In this document: positions 23,996 through 34,245 of the stretch, one piece after another
How positions within the stretch are numbered: position 1 is the stretch's first letter
Layout of the letters: every line of letters starts with the position of its first letter
The notes under the pieces: generated by a model
The model's input: only the letters and a program-made list of their open reading frames with translations
Databases searched by the model: none
Told to the model about the DNA's origin: nothing
Assembly: GCF_029407905.1 (NCBI RefSeq)
Contig: NC_073625.1
Coordinates: 173,868,240 to 173,932,239 of the forward strand
Length of the DNA stretch: 64,000 nucleotides
Reading direction: 5' to 3'
DNA from: Bubalus kerabau
Lineage: Eukaryota; Chordata; Mammalia; Artiodactyla; Bovidae
Position numbers and translations under genes: made by a program

Positions 23996-24720
23996 ACTTT
24001 TTATTTTGTATTGGGGTATAGCCAATTAACAATGTTGTGGTAGTTTCAGGTGAACAGCAAAGGGACCTAGTCATACACATACATATATCTCTTCTCCCCT
24101 GAACTCCCATTCCGAACAAGGCTGGCACATAACATTGAGTAGAGTTCCATGTGCTCTACAATAGGTCCTTGTTGGTTATCCATTTTGAATAAAGCAGTGT
24201 GTACATGACCTTCCCAAACTCCCTGACTATCCCTTCCGCTTGGCAATCATAAGATTGTTTTCTGAGTCAACATAGACTTTTTAATGGTGATTTTTTTTGG
24301 CTACACGGGGTCTTTGTTGTTGCACAAGGGCTTTCTCTAGTTGTGGCGCACAGGGTTCTTATTGCTGTGGCTTCTCTTGTTGCAGAGCACAGGCTCCAGG
24401 ATGTGTGGGCTCAGTAGCTGTGGTTCCCGGGTGGCACAAGTGCTTAGTTGCTCCAAAGCATGTGGGATCTTTCCCAGACCAGGGATTGAACCTGTCTCTT
24501 GAACAGGCAGATTCTTTACCACTGAGCCACCAGGGAAGCCCCCAACTGTATTTCTGAATCTGTGAATTGCCTGTTCATATTCTTTGTCCATTTTTCAATT
24601 TGGTTGCCTTTTTCTTATTGATTTATATATTTGTGTTCTGTCTTTTATCTTTTATATATTCTCATGAATATTTTCTCATAGATGTTCCTTCTCTTCTAAC
24701 TAACTGGGCTGCAATAGACT
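23996..24720 (-). mobile_element. L1 3' region, antisense, split by a CHR SINE
   Basis: TATTGGGGTATAGCCAATTA, TGGTAGTTTCAGGTGAACAG and CTTGTTGGTTATCCATTTTG mark the L1 3' UTR in reverse. After the SINE (24285-24541), CTGTTCATATTCTTTGTCCA continues L1-type sequence. Confidence 0.82.
24285..24541 (-). mobile_element. CHR-type SINE, antisense
   Basis: TTTTGGCTACACGGGGTCTT..CTTCTCTTGTTGCAGAGCAC..CACTGAGCCACCAGGGAAGC. Confidence 0.9.
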
Positions 24721-26096
24721 GAATAGGCCTTAAAATGCTGTCATGCAGTTATAATGGAATTCTGAACAACTGAGATTTTGCAGAAATGTTCAAAGGTTGT
24801 TTTAAAAATTCCATCCAGTAAGAATTGTTGTAAACTTTATAAACAGCAAAGGCAGCAAGTAAATATGGTGCATGGATCAGTAAATTGGGTTTCAGCAAAT
24901 GGGTCTGCTTCTTCTACCAATATATGTCTCAACACCTCAAAATGTGGCTGTGTTTATTTGTTTTTAATATGTTTATTTCCCCTTCATTGCCTTTACTCAT
25001 TTCTTTTTTAGTCACACAGCAATACATTTTATTGTGGGAAGATTTAAAATACACATATATGTGTGCACAACTGTAGCAAACATTTGTGTGCTTGCCAACA
25101 GGCATTCCCCCCTCACCCATGATAGCCAAGCCCAGATTTTGTTCGGGTATCCCCTCAAATCTGTTAGTTGGATTATATAATTCTTTAATTTTCTACTTGG
25201 TTTGTGAATTTATGAGAAAGTAGCATTATGAAGAGGGGTAGGAGAAACCCAGAAACCATGATTTCACAACCCCAGGTCCTCAGGGTGACATGGGAGCAGG
25301 TCCGCTCAGTGGCAGTGAAGTGAGCCTGCCTTTGTACCTGTTGTGGGTTCCATTTAGAAGGTGCTCACACAAGTTCTAAAAGGGGTCTGAAGTGGATTCA
25401 GTGTGTGGCAGTTTACAGAACCGGTGAGCTGGAAAACCTAGTTGATGTCTATTCTTGTACGGGCTTTAGGTGAGGGAACTTAGCAAAGATGTGATGCGTG
25501 ACAGACACTGGTATCCTGCTTGACCTTAGGGGAGAAGAGACTAACCCAGAGAAGGGAAAGTCTTTTCATGAAGGACTTTGTAACTTGAACTGACAGCCTT
25601 GTGAATGGAGAGACTGCGTATGTGGCAAGAGATCGGGAGACTCTCAGGTTACAAGTCAAATATCACAAATATGTTGTTGACACAGACTCAGAGAGCCAGG
25701 AGCACGACATTTTTTAGAGTCCAACAGTGCACACTTGGGTCCAATACGCCAGATGAATATGCTGCAAAACAGAAAAAAAAAAACCCACTTACATAGAGGA
25801 AGAGGAATCTTCTCCTCCATGTGTTCAATTTTTGTAATAAAATATTCCACATACAAAAAATTTAATATGTAAGAGACAAAGAAGGTGAATAAACACCGCA
25901 TATCAATCAGCTAGAATAAGAAACAACATTACCAATCCCTTTGAAGCCCATATGCACATTTCTGTTTAATACTCTGAACTGAAAACTGAACACGATGCCT
26001 ACACCTCACTTCATATGTCACTGGCCAGAACTGCACTGCAAGCCCATACTTAAATGTCATTTCAAGGGTGACTGGATGTTTGTGAGTGCTTAGACA
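24721..26096. other. No recognised gene or repeat
   Basis: AT-rich; short ORFs with no recognisable content. Confidence 0.4.
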
Positions 26097-26351
26097 GTAG
26101 TTTTCAAACTTTTTGGTCTCAGAACCCCTTTCCATTCTTAAAAATTATTGAGGATGCCAAATAGCTTTTGTTAATGTGGATTATATCTATCCATCAGGAC
26201 AATATTAGAAATTGAAACCAAGAAACTTTTAAAATATTTCATTTAAAATTACAATAATAAATCCAATACTTGTTAATGAACACACATACACTTTTTAAGA
26301 AAAATATACTTTTCAAAACAAAAAATAATTAGTACTTTACTAGTAATCAGT

Positions 26352-26764
26352 GGAGAAGGCAATGGCACCCCACTCCAGTACTCTTGCCTGGGAAATCCCA
26401 TGGATAGAGGAGCCTGGTAGGCTGCAGTCCATGGGGTCGCTAGGAGTCGGACACGACTGAGTGACTTCACTTTCACTTTTCACTTTCATGCATTGGATAA
26501 GGAAACAGCAACCCACTCCAGTATTCTTGCCTGGAGGTCCCAGGGATGGGGGAGCCTGGTGGGCTGCTGTCTCTGGGGTCGCACAGAGTCAGATAAGACT
26601 GAAGTGACTTAGCAGCAGCAGCAGCAATGTACAATAGAGAAGGCAACAGCACCCCACTCCAGTACTCTTGCCTGAAAAATCCCATGGACAGAGGAGCCTG
26701 GTAGGCTGCCGTCTATGGGGTCACACAGAGTTGGACACGACTGAAGCAACTTAGCAGCAGCAGC
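26352..26764 (+). mobile_element. Triple Bov-A array (Bov-A2 plus third monomer)
   Basis: Two Bov-A units (26352-26625) with an (AGC)n tail, then ATGTACAATA, then a third unit (26637-26764) with its own (AGC)n tail. One 10-bp duplication AGTAATCAGT (26342-26351, 26765-26774) encloses all three. The third unit starts like a first Bov-A2 monomer and ends like a second one. Confidence 0.9.
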
Positions 26765-26967
26765 AGTAATCAGTACTTTACATTTTTGCAAATCTGTCTG
26801 GCTTAATAGAAGATAGCTGAATTCTCATACTTGCTTCTGCATTCCAGTCGGTTCTAATATTATTTTGGGTGAAGTATATGAAGAAAATTTGACCTCACAG
26901 AGATAAGTAGTTGGAAATGAGGGGAGTATTTTAATAGTCTTTTCAGATAATTTTGGATATTCTTATT

Positions 26968-27184
26968 TGCATGCTAAGTCACTTCAGTCGTGTCCAACTC
27001 TTTGTGACGCTATGGACTGTAGCCCACCAGGCTCCACTATCCATGGGATGTGCCAGGCAAGAATACTGGAGTGGATTGCCATGCCCTCCTCCAAGGGATC
27101 TTCCTGATCCAGGGGTCACAAACGTTGCTAAGTCTCCTGGATTGCAGGTGGGTTCTTTACCACTAGTGCCACCTGGGAAGCCCC
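26968..27184 (-). mobile_element. Bov-tA SINE, antisense
   Basis: GTCACTTCAGTCGTGTCCAA at the left and GTGCCACCTGGGAAGCCCC at the right. Confidence 0.92.
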
Positions 27185-27402
27185 ATTTTATTTGATATCG
27201 TGCCAAAACCTAACAAATGATAGCTTCTTAAAGGTTAGTAGCAATGTGGAATCTAAAACTGCATCAATGAACTCTTCATATTCTGTGCCATTAAAAATCC
27301 ATTGGGCTATCTTGCAATTGGAATAGTTTTTTTTTAACCCATGCATTGTAGTTTTGTGATGTCATACATTGGGCATTTGGAAAATATTGGGTCACTAAAT
27401 AT

Positions 27403-27985
27403 CAGATCAGATCAGTCGCTCAGTCGTGTACGACTCTTTGTGACCCCATGAATCGCAGCATGCCAGGCCTCCCTGTCCATCACCAACTCCCGGAGTTCAC
27501 TCAGACTCACGTCCATCGAATCAGTGATGCCATCCAGCCATCTCATCCTCTGTTGTCCCCTTCTCCTCCTGCCCCCAACCCCTCCCAGCATCAGAGTCTT
27601 TTCCAATGAGTCAACTCTTCGCATGAGGTGGCCAAAGTACTGGAGTTTCAGCCTTAGCATCATTCCTTCCAAAGAAATCCCAGGGCTGATCTCCTTCAGA
27701 ATGGACTGGTTGGATCTCCTTGCAGTCCAAGGGACTCTCAAGAGTCTTCTCCAACACCACAGTTCAAAAGCATCAATTCTTCGGCGCTCAGCCTTCTTCA
27801 CAGTCCAACTCTCACATCCATACATGACCACAGGAAAAACCATAGCCTTGACTAGACGGACCTCTGTTGGCAAAGTAATGTCTCTGCTTTTGAACATGCT
27901 ATCTAGGTGGGTCATAACTTTCCTTCCAAGGAGTAAGCGTCTTTTAATTTCATGGCTGCAGTCACCATCTGCAGTGATTTTGGAG
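27403..27985 (-). mobile_element. BovB 3' end, antisense, ~580 bp
   Basis: Starts ATCAGATCAGATCAGTCGCT. A minus-strand frame at 27412-27915 (167 codons) encodes the BovB C-terminal region including MYGCESWTVKKAE and ELVMDREAWHAAIHGV. Truncated upstream. Confidence 0.94.
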
Positions 27986-28009
27986 TGCTATTAAAATATG
28001 TCCATGTAT

Positions 28010-28510
28010 TAGGTCCTCCACCCTTTAGGAAGTAGAACTTATTTTCCCCTTCTTAAGAATGGACTGTACACATGACTCACTTCTAAAGAATAGAATGTGG
28101 TAGAAATTACAGAATATGACTTATGAGGATAGATCATAAGCGACATTGATGCTTTTATCTTGCTCCCTTGATCTTGGGTCACTTGCTCTGGGGAAAACTA
28201 GTTGCCATGTTGTGGGGATACTCAAAGTCCTATGGAAAGGTACACGGGGTGAAATACCCAGTCTCCTGCCAACAGCCATGGGAGCGTACCATCCTGGAAG
28301 CAGATACTGTAGCTCCAGTCAGGCTTTCAGACAACTTCAGCCTCAAGAGACAGACATCTTGACTGCAACTGTAGGTGAGTGAAACTCAAAGTTAGAACCA
28401 CCTACATAAGTTACTCCCAAATTTTTGACCCACAGAAAATAATAAATTTTCTTGTTTTAAATCACTATGTTTTGGAGTAATCTGTTATTCAACAACAGAT
28501 ATCTAATATA
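28010..28510 (+). mobile_element. MaLR-like LTR
   Basis: AGGTCCTCCACCCTTTAGGA..CTCTGGGGAAAACTAGTTGC..AATAAATTTTCTTGTTTTAA..ATCACTATGTTTTGG..CAACAACAGATATCTAATA follows the same ERVL-MaLR-type plan as the 1835 element. Confidence 0.55.
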
Positions 28511-28596
28511 CTGAGCTTTGCAGATCTTCCAAATGTTGACACACATTTCATTATTTGACATATTTTTGAAATCACATCCACTAACATCGTCACCAC

Positions 28597-28862
28597 GGAG
28601 AAGGCAATGGCACCCCACTCCAGTACTCTTGCCTGGAAAATCCCATGGACGGAGGAGCCTGGAAGGCTGCAGTCCATGGGGTCACTGAGGGTCGGAAACG
28701 ACTGAGCGACTTCACTTTCACTTTTCACTTTCTTGCATTGGAGAAGGAAATGGCAATCCACTCCAGTGTTCTTGCCTGGAGAATCCCAGGGACGGGGGAG
28801 CCTGGTGGGCTGCCGTCTATGGGGTCGCACAGAATCAGACACGACTGAAGTGACTTAGCAGC
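28597..28862 (+). mobile_element. Bov-A2 SINE
   Basis: Two Bov-A units; duplication AACATCGTCACCA (28583-28595) and AACATCATCACCA (28863-28875), one difference. Confidence 0.94.
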
Positions 28863-28944
28863 AACATCATCACCAAGCTCATCAGAAGAATCTTTCAAGC
28901 ATGCAAAGCTGTCGAGATATTTACATGGTAGTATGGGTTTCCCT

Positions 28945-29264
28945 GGGCTTCCCTGGTAGCTCAGCTGGTAAAGAATCCCCCTGTAATGCAGGAGACCCTG
29001 GTTTGATTCCTGGGTCAGGAAATTCCCCTGCAGAAGAGATAAGCTATCCACTCCAGTATTCTTGGGCTCCCCTGGTGGCTCAGATGGTAAAGAATCTGCC
29101 TGCAGTGCGGGAGACCTGGGTTGGGAAGATCTCCTGGAGGAGGGCATGGCAACCCACTCCAATATTCTTTCTTGGAGAATCCCATGGACAGAGGAGCCTG
29201 GTGGACTACAGTCCATGGGGTCACAAAGAGTCGGACACAACTGAGTGATTAAGCACAGCACAGC
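28945..29264 (+). mobile_element. Bov-tA SINE with two tRNA-like heads (Bov-tA1 type)
   Basis: Two heads (GGGCTTCCCTGGTAGCTCAG at 28946 and GGCTCCCCTGGTGGCTCAGA at ~29067) before one Bov-A unit. Perfect 12-bp duplication ATGGGTTTCCCT at 28933-28944 and 29265-29276. Confidence 0.93.
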
Positions 29265-29515
29265 ATGGGTTTCCCTAGTGGCTCAGATGTTAAAGAATCC
29301 ACATATAATGCAGGAGACCTGAGTTCGATCCCTGGGTGGAGAAGATCCCCTGGACAAAGGAATGGCTACCTACTTCAGTATACATGCCTAGAGAATTCCA
29401 TGGCCCGAGGAAAGCCTGGAGAGGCTACAGTCCATGGGGTCACAGAGTCACACATGACTGAGTGACTAAGCATGTACGTGCACACATACACACACACACT
29501 CACACAGCAGATATG
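29265..29515 (+). mobile_element. Older Bov-tA SINE plus (CA)n
   Basis: The head GGTTTCCCTAGTGGCTCAGA is the target into which the previous Bov-tA inserted. The body is more diverged (CCTACTTCAGTATACATGCC) and the tail is a short (CA)n at 29484-29506. Confidence 0.88.
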
Positions 29516-29869
29516 TTTTTCAAATTCTAATTTTTGCTTGAAAGGCCACATTTTATCGTTGTTGACAATAATCTCAGTTGCTTCTCTTGAAGTGATAAGC
29601 TGACTTTTATCTTCTAGAAAATTTCTACTAAATACCCAAGTCCAAAAAAAATCACTGTTGTCCAGTCATTCAAGATAAGAGATGCTTTTTAAAAGAGAAT
29701 CTAGTGGAGCTAGCAAATCAAACAAGCACAGAATTGCTTTTTGTTGAGCAAGTGACACTTATTACCACCTCCAGGGGAGGAGTCCCACTGCATGGAGGCT
29801 AGTAGCTGGTATAACAACATCTTCCACCAGAGTATCAGCCTGAGGATGTCAACCTGCTCCATGGTTGCA

Positions 29870-30660
29870 GGTACTGGTGTTGCAAAAAGACACAATTCAC
29901 ACAGGCAATGTGTGAACAATGCTTTACTCTTTACCAGTGAAGAAAAAGAGCAAGATCAGCTTCACTGATGACAGTCCTATGGCCAGCAGATCTGTATGTA
30001 CTCTTCTTGTGCTATAAGCAAAGGCCCCAATTCTCTCCCTGCTGCAAACAGATACAGCAGTAGGGTTGGTTGGGTGTCACATGATGCACACAGTTAAGCA
30101 GAACAAAGAAGTACACATCCAGTCCAGAATAGGAAAAGATATTCCCAAACAAAGGGATATGCCCAGCCCAGACTGTGAGAGCTCTTTATATCTTTGTAAG
30201 GAAATGTTCTGGGCCCGCAGCACATTCTTATACAACAGTACAGGGGTTGAAAGACTGAGCACGTAACTACCTTTCCTAACACTTTTTTCAAGATGAGCAT
30301 AGTTATCGTCAGATGCAGCAGACTTGCTTTGTTATAGTTCCCATTCTGTCACACAGAATAACAAAAGGACACATACTCCAGGCTCAGAATTGAGTAAAAG
30401 GAACACTTTTTTTACAGCTTCATTAAGGACATTCTGTTAATAGAAGAAACAGGCCCCAAATGGAGTCACTTGTGCTAAGCCCCATGTCAGCAAACCAAGA
30501 CTTAATACCTAACCTAACAGAAGTTTCAGCCTCTCCCTGGAATGTGACCTTTAGCCAGTCAGTGTAAAATTTCATGAGCAGCAATGATGAGGTAATCCTG
30601 ATAAACCCCTGTATTTCACCAAAGGAAGATGATCTTGCTTGAAACTCTGAAAAATGTGTT
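29870..30660 (-). mobile_element. Possible ERV LTR, antisense
   Basis: On the minus strand a TATA-like GATATAAAGAGC (near 30186-30195) is followed ~260 bp later by AGTAAAGCATTGTTCACACA (poly(A)-signal variant). The composition fits an LTR, but I found no terminal TG/CA with duplication and cannot name a family. Confidence 0.35.
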
Positions 30661-31324
30661 CATCTGCCTGTTTAGGAATACATACAGTTCTGTCTTTTGA
30701 GACCTCTCACCCCTTTAACCTATACCCTAACCCTCCCATTTTGCTTCAGTAGCTGTCAGTCACTTAAATGTCCTACAGTTTCTTCTTACTCCACTCCTTT
30801 CCTTCAATCTTCTTCTTTTCCTCCAAATAGTCCAGACCCTCTTTCTCATTCCAATCCTACCAGTTGCTCCCATTTCTAGCCAGGATGCTCTAAGTAGCTT
30901 CCCACGAGCAAGATGAAAATAGGTAGCAGGGCCCAGATAAGGTGTTGCTGGGGTCTGAGGGAATGAAGCTGGGACTGGAGGGTCTGAGGAAGGGGGCTGA
31001 CTTTGTACAGAATCCAAGCATTTAAGGATATATGCTGGACCAGTCCTATATACCCATAGTGCTGGGGCCACTGGAAACATCTTGGGAACCGCAACAGCAG
31101 GTCAGGATCCACAAGTTTCTCCCCTCCGTGCTACTGTCCACATCTGTTCCCACAGTCCACAGCTTCGATTCCTGCAGCTACTGCTAGAAGAAGCAAAGTT
31201 GTAAGACCAACATGGGGAGCCCTGTGAGTTATGCCCTTTATGGCCAGGTCTTTACTTCTTCCCAGTGCAAGACAGGCAATGCAGCATCGGGAATAAGCTT
31301 TACCTAAGACCAAGACCATTGTAA
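30661..31324. other. No recognised gene or repeat
   Basis: Pyrimidine-rich near 30690-30870; short ORFs only. Confidence 0.4.
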
Positions 31325-31602
31325 GGACTGATGCTGAAGCTGAAACTCCAATACTTTGGCCACCTGATGCGAAGAACTGACTCCTTGGAAAAGACCCTGA
31401 TGCTGGGAAAGATTGAAGGCAGGAGGAGAAGGGGGAGACAGGGGATGAGATGGTTGGATGGCATCATTGACTCGATGGACATGAGTTTGAGTAAGCTCTG
31501 GGAGTTAGTGATGGACAGGGAAGCCTGGCGTGCTGCAGTTCATGGGGTCGCAAAGAGTCGGACACGACTGAGCGACAGAACTGAACTGAACTGAACTGAA
31601 GA
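31325..31602 (+). mobile_element. BovB 3' end
   Basis: CTGATGCTGAAGCTGAAACT..CTTGGAAAAGACCCTGATGC..GACACGACTGAGCGACAGAA, ending in four ACTGA repeats. It directly precedes the CpG island. Confidence 0.93.
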
Positions 31603-31796
31603 TCATCGAGCCATCGGCCTCTATTCCCAGGGACCGTCCAGAAGTGGGGACAGAGAACGCGGCGGTGGGAGTGCACGGCCGCTTTGGGCCTGGTCGTGCG
31701 CGCCAGAGGAAAAGCGGAATAATGAACTGAAAGGCTGTTGCCAGGTCCTTTCCCTCTGACGTCCCGGTTTCTGACTCCCTGACGACCCCTGGAGGT

Positions 31797-31806
31797 AGCC
31801 AATCCG
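31797..31806 (+). promoter_or_regulatory. CCAAT box (NF-Y-like)
   Basis: AGCCAATCCG matches the NF-Y core inside the CpG island, about 165 bp from the NRF1 palindrome. A CRE-like TGACGTCC lies just upstream near 31757-31765. Confidence 0.45.
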
Positions 31807-31939
31807 TAAAACCTCTTCTACCCTCTCAGGCACCGACTCCACCGCCAAACTCGCCCTAACTTCCGCTTTCAGGCAAAGAGCACAATTCCGGGGTGGGGCC
31901 CCGCGAGGCCTTGTGGGAAATGGAATCTTGTCAGGAGGA

Positions 31940-31955
31940 TTCTGGGAGTCGTAGT
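31940..31955 (+). promoter_or_regulatory. ZNF143/SBS-like site
   Basis: TTCTGGGAGTCGTAGT fits the reverse complement of the ACTACAATTCCCAGAA-type motif bound by ZNF143 (and THAP11), with one difference at the central position. It sits 16 bp from the NRF1 palindrome, a spacing typical of housekeeping promoters. Confidence 0.6.
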
Positions 31956-31970
31956 TCCTACTGGTCCTTA

Positions 31971-31982
31971 TGCGCACGCGCA
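31971..31982. promoter_or_regulatory. NRF1 palindromic site
   Basis: TGCGCACGCGCA is a full match to the YGCGCAYGCGCR NRF1 consensus, at the centre of the CpG island. Confidence 0.65.
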
Positions 31983-32034
31983 TTTTCGTCTTCGCGTCCC
32001 TGGGCTTCAGATGCTCCGCCCGGCGGGAAAGAGA

Positions 32035-32040
32035 CACGTG
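32035..32040. promoter_or_regulatory. CACGTG E-box
   Basis: A palindromic CACGTG (MYC/MAX/USF class) at the downstream side of the CpG island; a short motif, so the support is its position only. Confidence 0.35.
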
Positions 32041-32530
32041 AGGTTGTGTGTGGTTGGCGTGTAACTTGCGCCTGCTCAGGCTTTGTCTGTGGGGAGTCCT
32101 CTGGGGAGGGGGTCCCCAGGTGTAACGTGACGGACGGACTTGGATCTTCTGTCAATTACAATTGCCAGTTGTAATCGGGCAATTACAGCGGCAAGTGATA
32201 ATCGCCGATATGCAGGGTGTGGGAGTGCGTAAAGGCTGGGAGGATGTCCAGGCATCGGAGCCAAAGCTTGGGGGTGTGGAATAGAACCAGGCCCAGCAGC
32301 GACGCATTTAAAGAACGGGGCCTCGAGAGCGCAGAGTGCCCAGCGAGCAAGGCCGCGGTCGTGAAAGGACCCCGAGTCACACGGAGGAGATCTCGGGCGT
32401 TATCCCCTGACAGTATAAATCTGTTGTGGATTTCGGTGGAGCGCGCTACCTAGGCATCCTAACTTCAGAAAAATAAGGGCACTGTGGCTGCTTGCTGTCC
32501 GGAGGGGTCTCGAGGGAAGGGCATTGAAGA

Positions 32531-33639
32531 CCGAGAAGTAGTCCAGGGGGAGGCGATGGGATCCGATGGTGGCAGTGGACTCAGGGGATGAGGGGGATGG
32601 GGGGTTCAAGGAAAGAGAGGAGTTGAGGACTCCCGCACTTCTCGTGTGGGCCTCCGGCCGGTCTGTAGATTGTCTCACTTAGTGAAATTCTTACCCAGAA
32701 TCTGTTTCAACACCCCACCCAGCCTCGCCAAAGACTTGAAGGGTCCAGGAGTGAGCACACAAGTGCAAATACATTCGCAAAACTATTCACATGTACACTG
32801 ACACAAAGAACATTCATGCACATAACCACAGGCTGTGTTATACTCACCCTTGTGGGCACACGAGTGTGTAAATAAACACATAGCTGCTCATAACCACATG
32901 CTCACAATACTCCCTACCCCAGACAAAGACCCTAGTAAATGTATCCTTCCTCTCAGCTCAAAGAGCCCTCTGCCCAGAGCTGAGGATGCCCTGCATGTTG
33001 GGTTCCATGTAACCTGCAAACCGAAAGGACACACGTTGATATCCTTGGGCTTCTCTCTGGAAACTTCATACACAGCATTTATCCTTCCACCCTACCACAC
33101 CCATACCCACTGTGACTCTCTAACCCTTCCTACCTTAATCTTCCTGCCACCCTGGACTGATGTGAGAGAGAAATGGGGCTTGAATTTAGCTAAGGGTTTT
33201 TCCTCTCTGACTGTGTTCTCTGAGGATCTTCCCAGAGCAATAGTTCTGAAGATACTTGTGTGTGCTGGATTCTTTGGAGATTCCAATGAAAGCTGTGACC
33301 CCTCTTCCAAGATAACACACCTCTTTGTATCCACACTATCTGGAAAACAAAATTTAACCGTGGAGCCCTGGTTAAGAACCTCTGTAGAGGTAGATAAGAA
33401 GGTCAGTTTCCTGGTTGTCCCCTCTGGAATCTTCAGGTGGCTCTAGAGGGAAGAAGAGTGGGCCCCCAAGTTCAAAGAGGAATCAGAGTATGAGGAAGGA
33501 GCAGCCTCTCCTCCCAGCCAACTGTTACCTCTAGTGATGGAGCCAGGCCCTCCGTCTTGCCAGACCTCGGCTGGGCAGAGTCAGTCATAAACACTAAATG
33601 GTTAGTGGGAGAGTCAGCCAGGCAGGTAGTTCAAGCTTT
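32531..33639. other. Unique sequence beyond the CpG island, with one unexplained 203-codon ORF
   Basis: No repeat family is recognised in this stretch. It contains a plus-strand open frame at 32835-33446 (203 codons) that starts about 300 bp past the island. The translation is rich in Pro, Thr, Ser, Leu and His and shows no domain, signal peptide or family I recognise. No convincing Kozak context or splice structure supports it. It could be a chance ORF, part of a long noncoding RNA divergent from the island, or an unannotated lineage-specific ORF; I favour chance. Confidence 0.3.
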
Positions 33640-33911
33640 GTTGTTTAGTTGCTAAGTCGTGTCTGACTCTTTGTGACCCCATGGACTAGTATGCTGGGCC
33701 TCCCTGTCCCTCGCTATCTCCCTAAGTTTGCCGAAGTTCACGTCCATTGAATCAGCGATGCTATCCAACCATCTCATCCTCTGTTGCCCCCTTCTCCTTT
33801 TGCCTTCAATCTTTCCTAGCATCACGATCTTTTCCAATAAGTTGGCTATTTGCATCAGGTGGCCAAAGTATGAAGCTGAAGCTCCAATACTTTGGCCACC
33901 TGATGCGAACA
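33640..33911 (-). mobile_element. BovB 3' end, antisense, with 5' inversion
   Basis: 33640-33870 is BovB in reverse (TAAGTCGTGTCTGACTCTTT..TGCATCAGGTGGCCAAAGTA). It is joined to 33871-33911, which is BovB in forward orientation (TGAAGCTGAAGCTCCAATAC..CACCTGATGCGAA). Confidence 0.92.
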
Positions 33912-33972
33912 GTTTAAGCTCTCAGATGTTTAATTATTTAGGCTTAGTAGTTCAATTAGAAAGACAGTAGGT

Positions 33973-34232
33973 TGGGACTTCCCTGGTGGTCCAGAGGTTA
34001 AGAATCTGCCTGCCAATGCAAGGAACTGGAACACAATCCCTGGTCCAGGGAGATCCCACATGCTCCAGAGCAACTAAGCCCGTGTGCCTAGAGCCTTTGC
34101 TCTGCAACAAGAGAAGCCACCACAATGAGAAGCCCACATACCACAATGAAGAGTAGCCCCTAGAGAAAGCCTGTGCACAGCCACAAAGACCCAGAGCAGT
34201 TAAAAAAAAAATTATAAATAAGATTCCAAAAA
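33973..34232 (+). mobile_element. CHR-type SINE
   Basis: GGGACTTCCCTGGTGGTCCA..GAGAAGCCACCACAATGAGA. Perfect 13-bp duplication AAAGACAGTAGGT at 33960-33972 and 34233-34245. Confidence 0.95.
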
Positions 34233-34245
34233 AAAGACAGTAGGT

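Larger units (their letters stand above)
26097..27402 (+). mobile_element. Old hAT-type DNA transposon fragment, heavily interrupted
   Basis: Starts AGTAGTTTTCAAACTTTTTG, then GGTCTCAGAACCCCTTTCCA and AAAAATTATTGAGGATGCC, the familiar mammalian repeat with a CAGTGGTTCTCAAAC-type end. It continues after nested SINEs with AATCTGTCTGGCTTAATAGA and GAATTCTCATACTTGCTTCT. Extension past 27205 is tentative. The exact subfamily is not named. Confidence 0.6.
31610..32530. promoter_or_regulatory. CpG island, probable promoter (candidate ZBTB38 5' end)
   Basis: I count about 39 CpG dinucleotides in 31610-32130 and about 20 more to 32430, in a window that is otherwise CpG-poor. Motifs of constitutive, often bidirectional, promoters are grouped here: CCAAT (31797-31806), TTCTGGGAGTCGTAGT matching the ZNF143/SBS element (31940-31955), a palindromic NRF1 site (31971-31982) and CACGTG (32035-32040). 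No TATA box is evident. The island starts right after a BovB 3' end (31602). Known human order places ZBTB38 next after PXYLP1 in the same orientation, which would put its noncoding first exon here on the minus strand. No ZBTB38 protein sequence is in the window, so the gene assignment is inference; a divergent plus-strand transcript is equally allowed. Confidence 0.7.

Noticed and set aside
28725..29261. 178-codon minus-strand ORF
   Set aside because: It is read through antisense Bov-A2 and Bov-tA SINEs and has no independent protein content.
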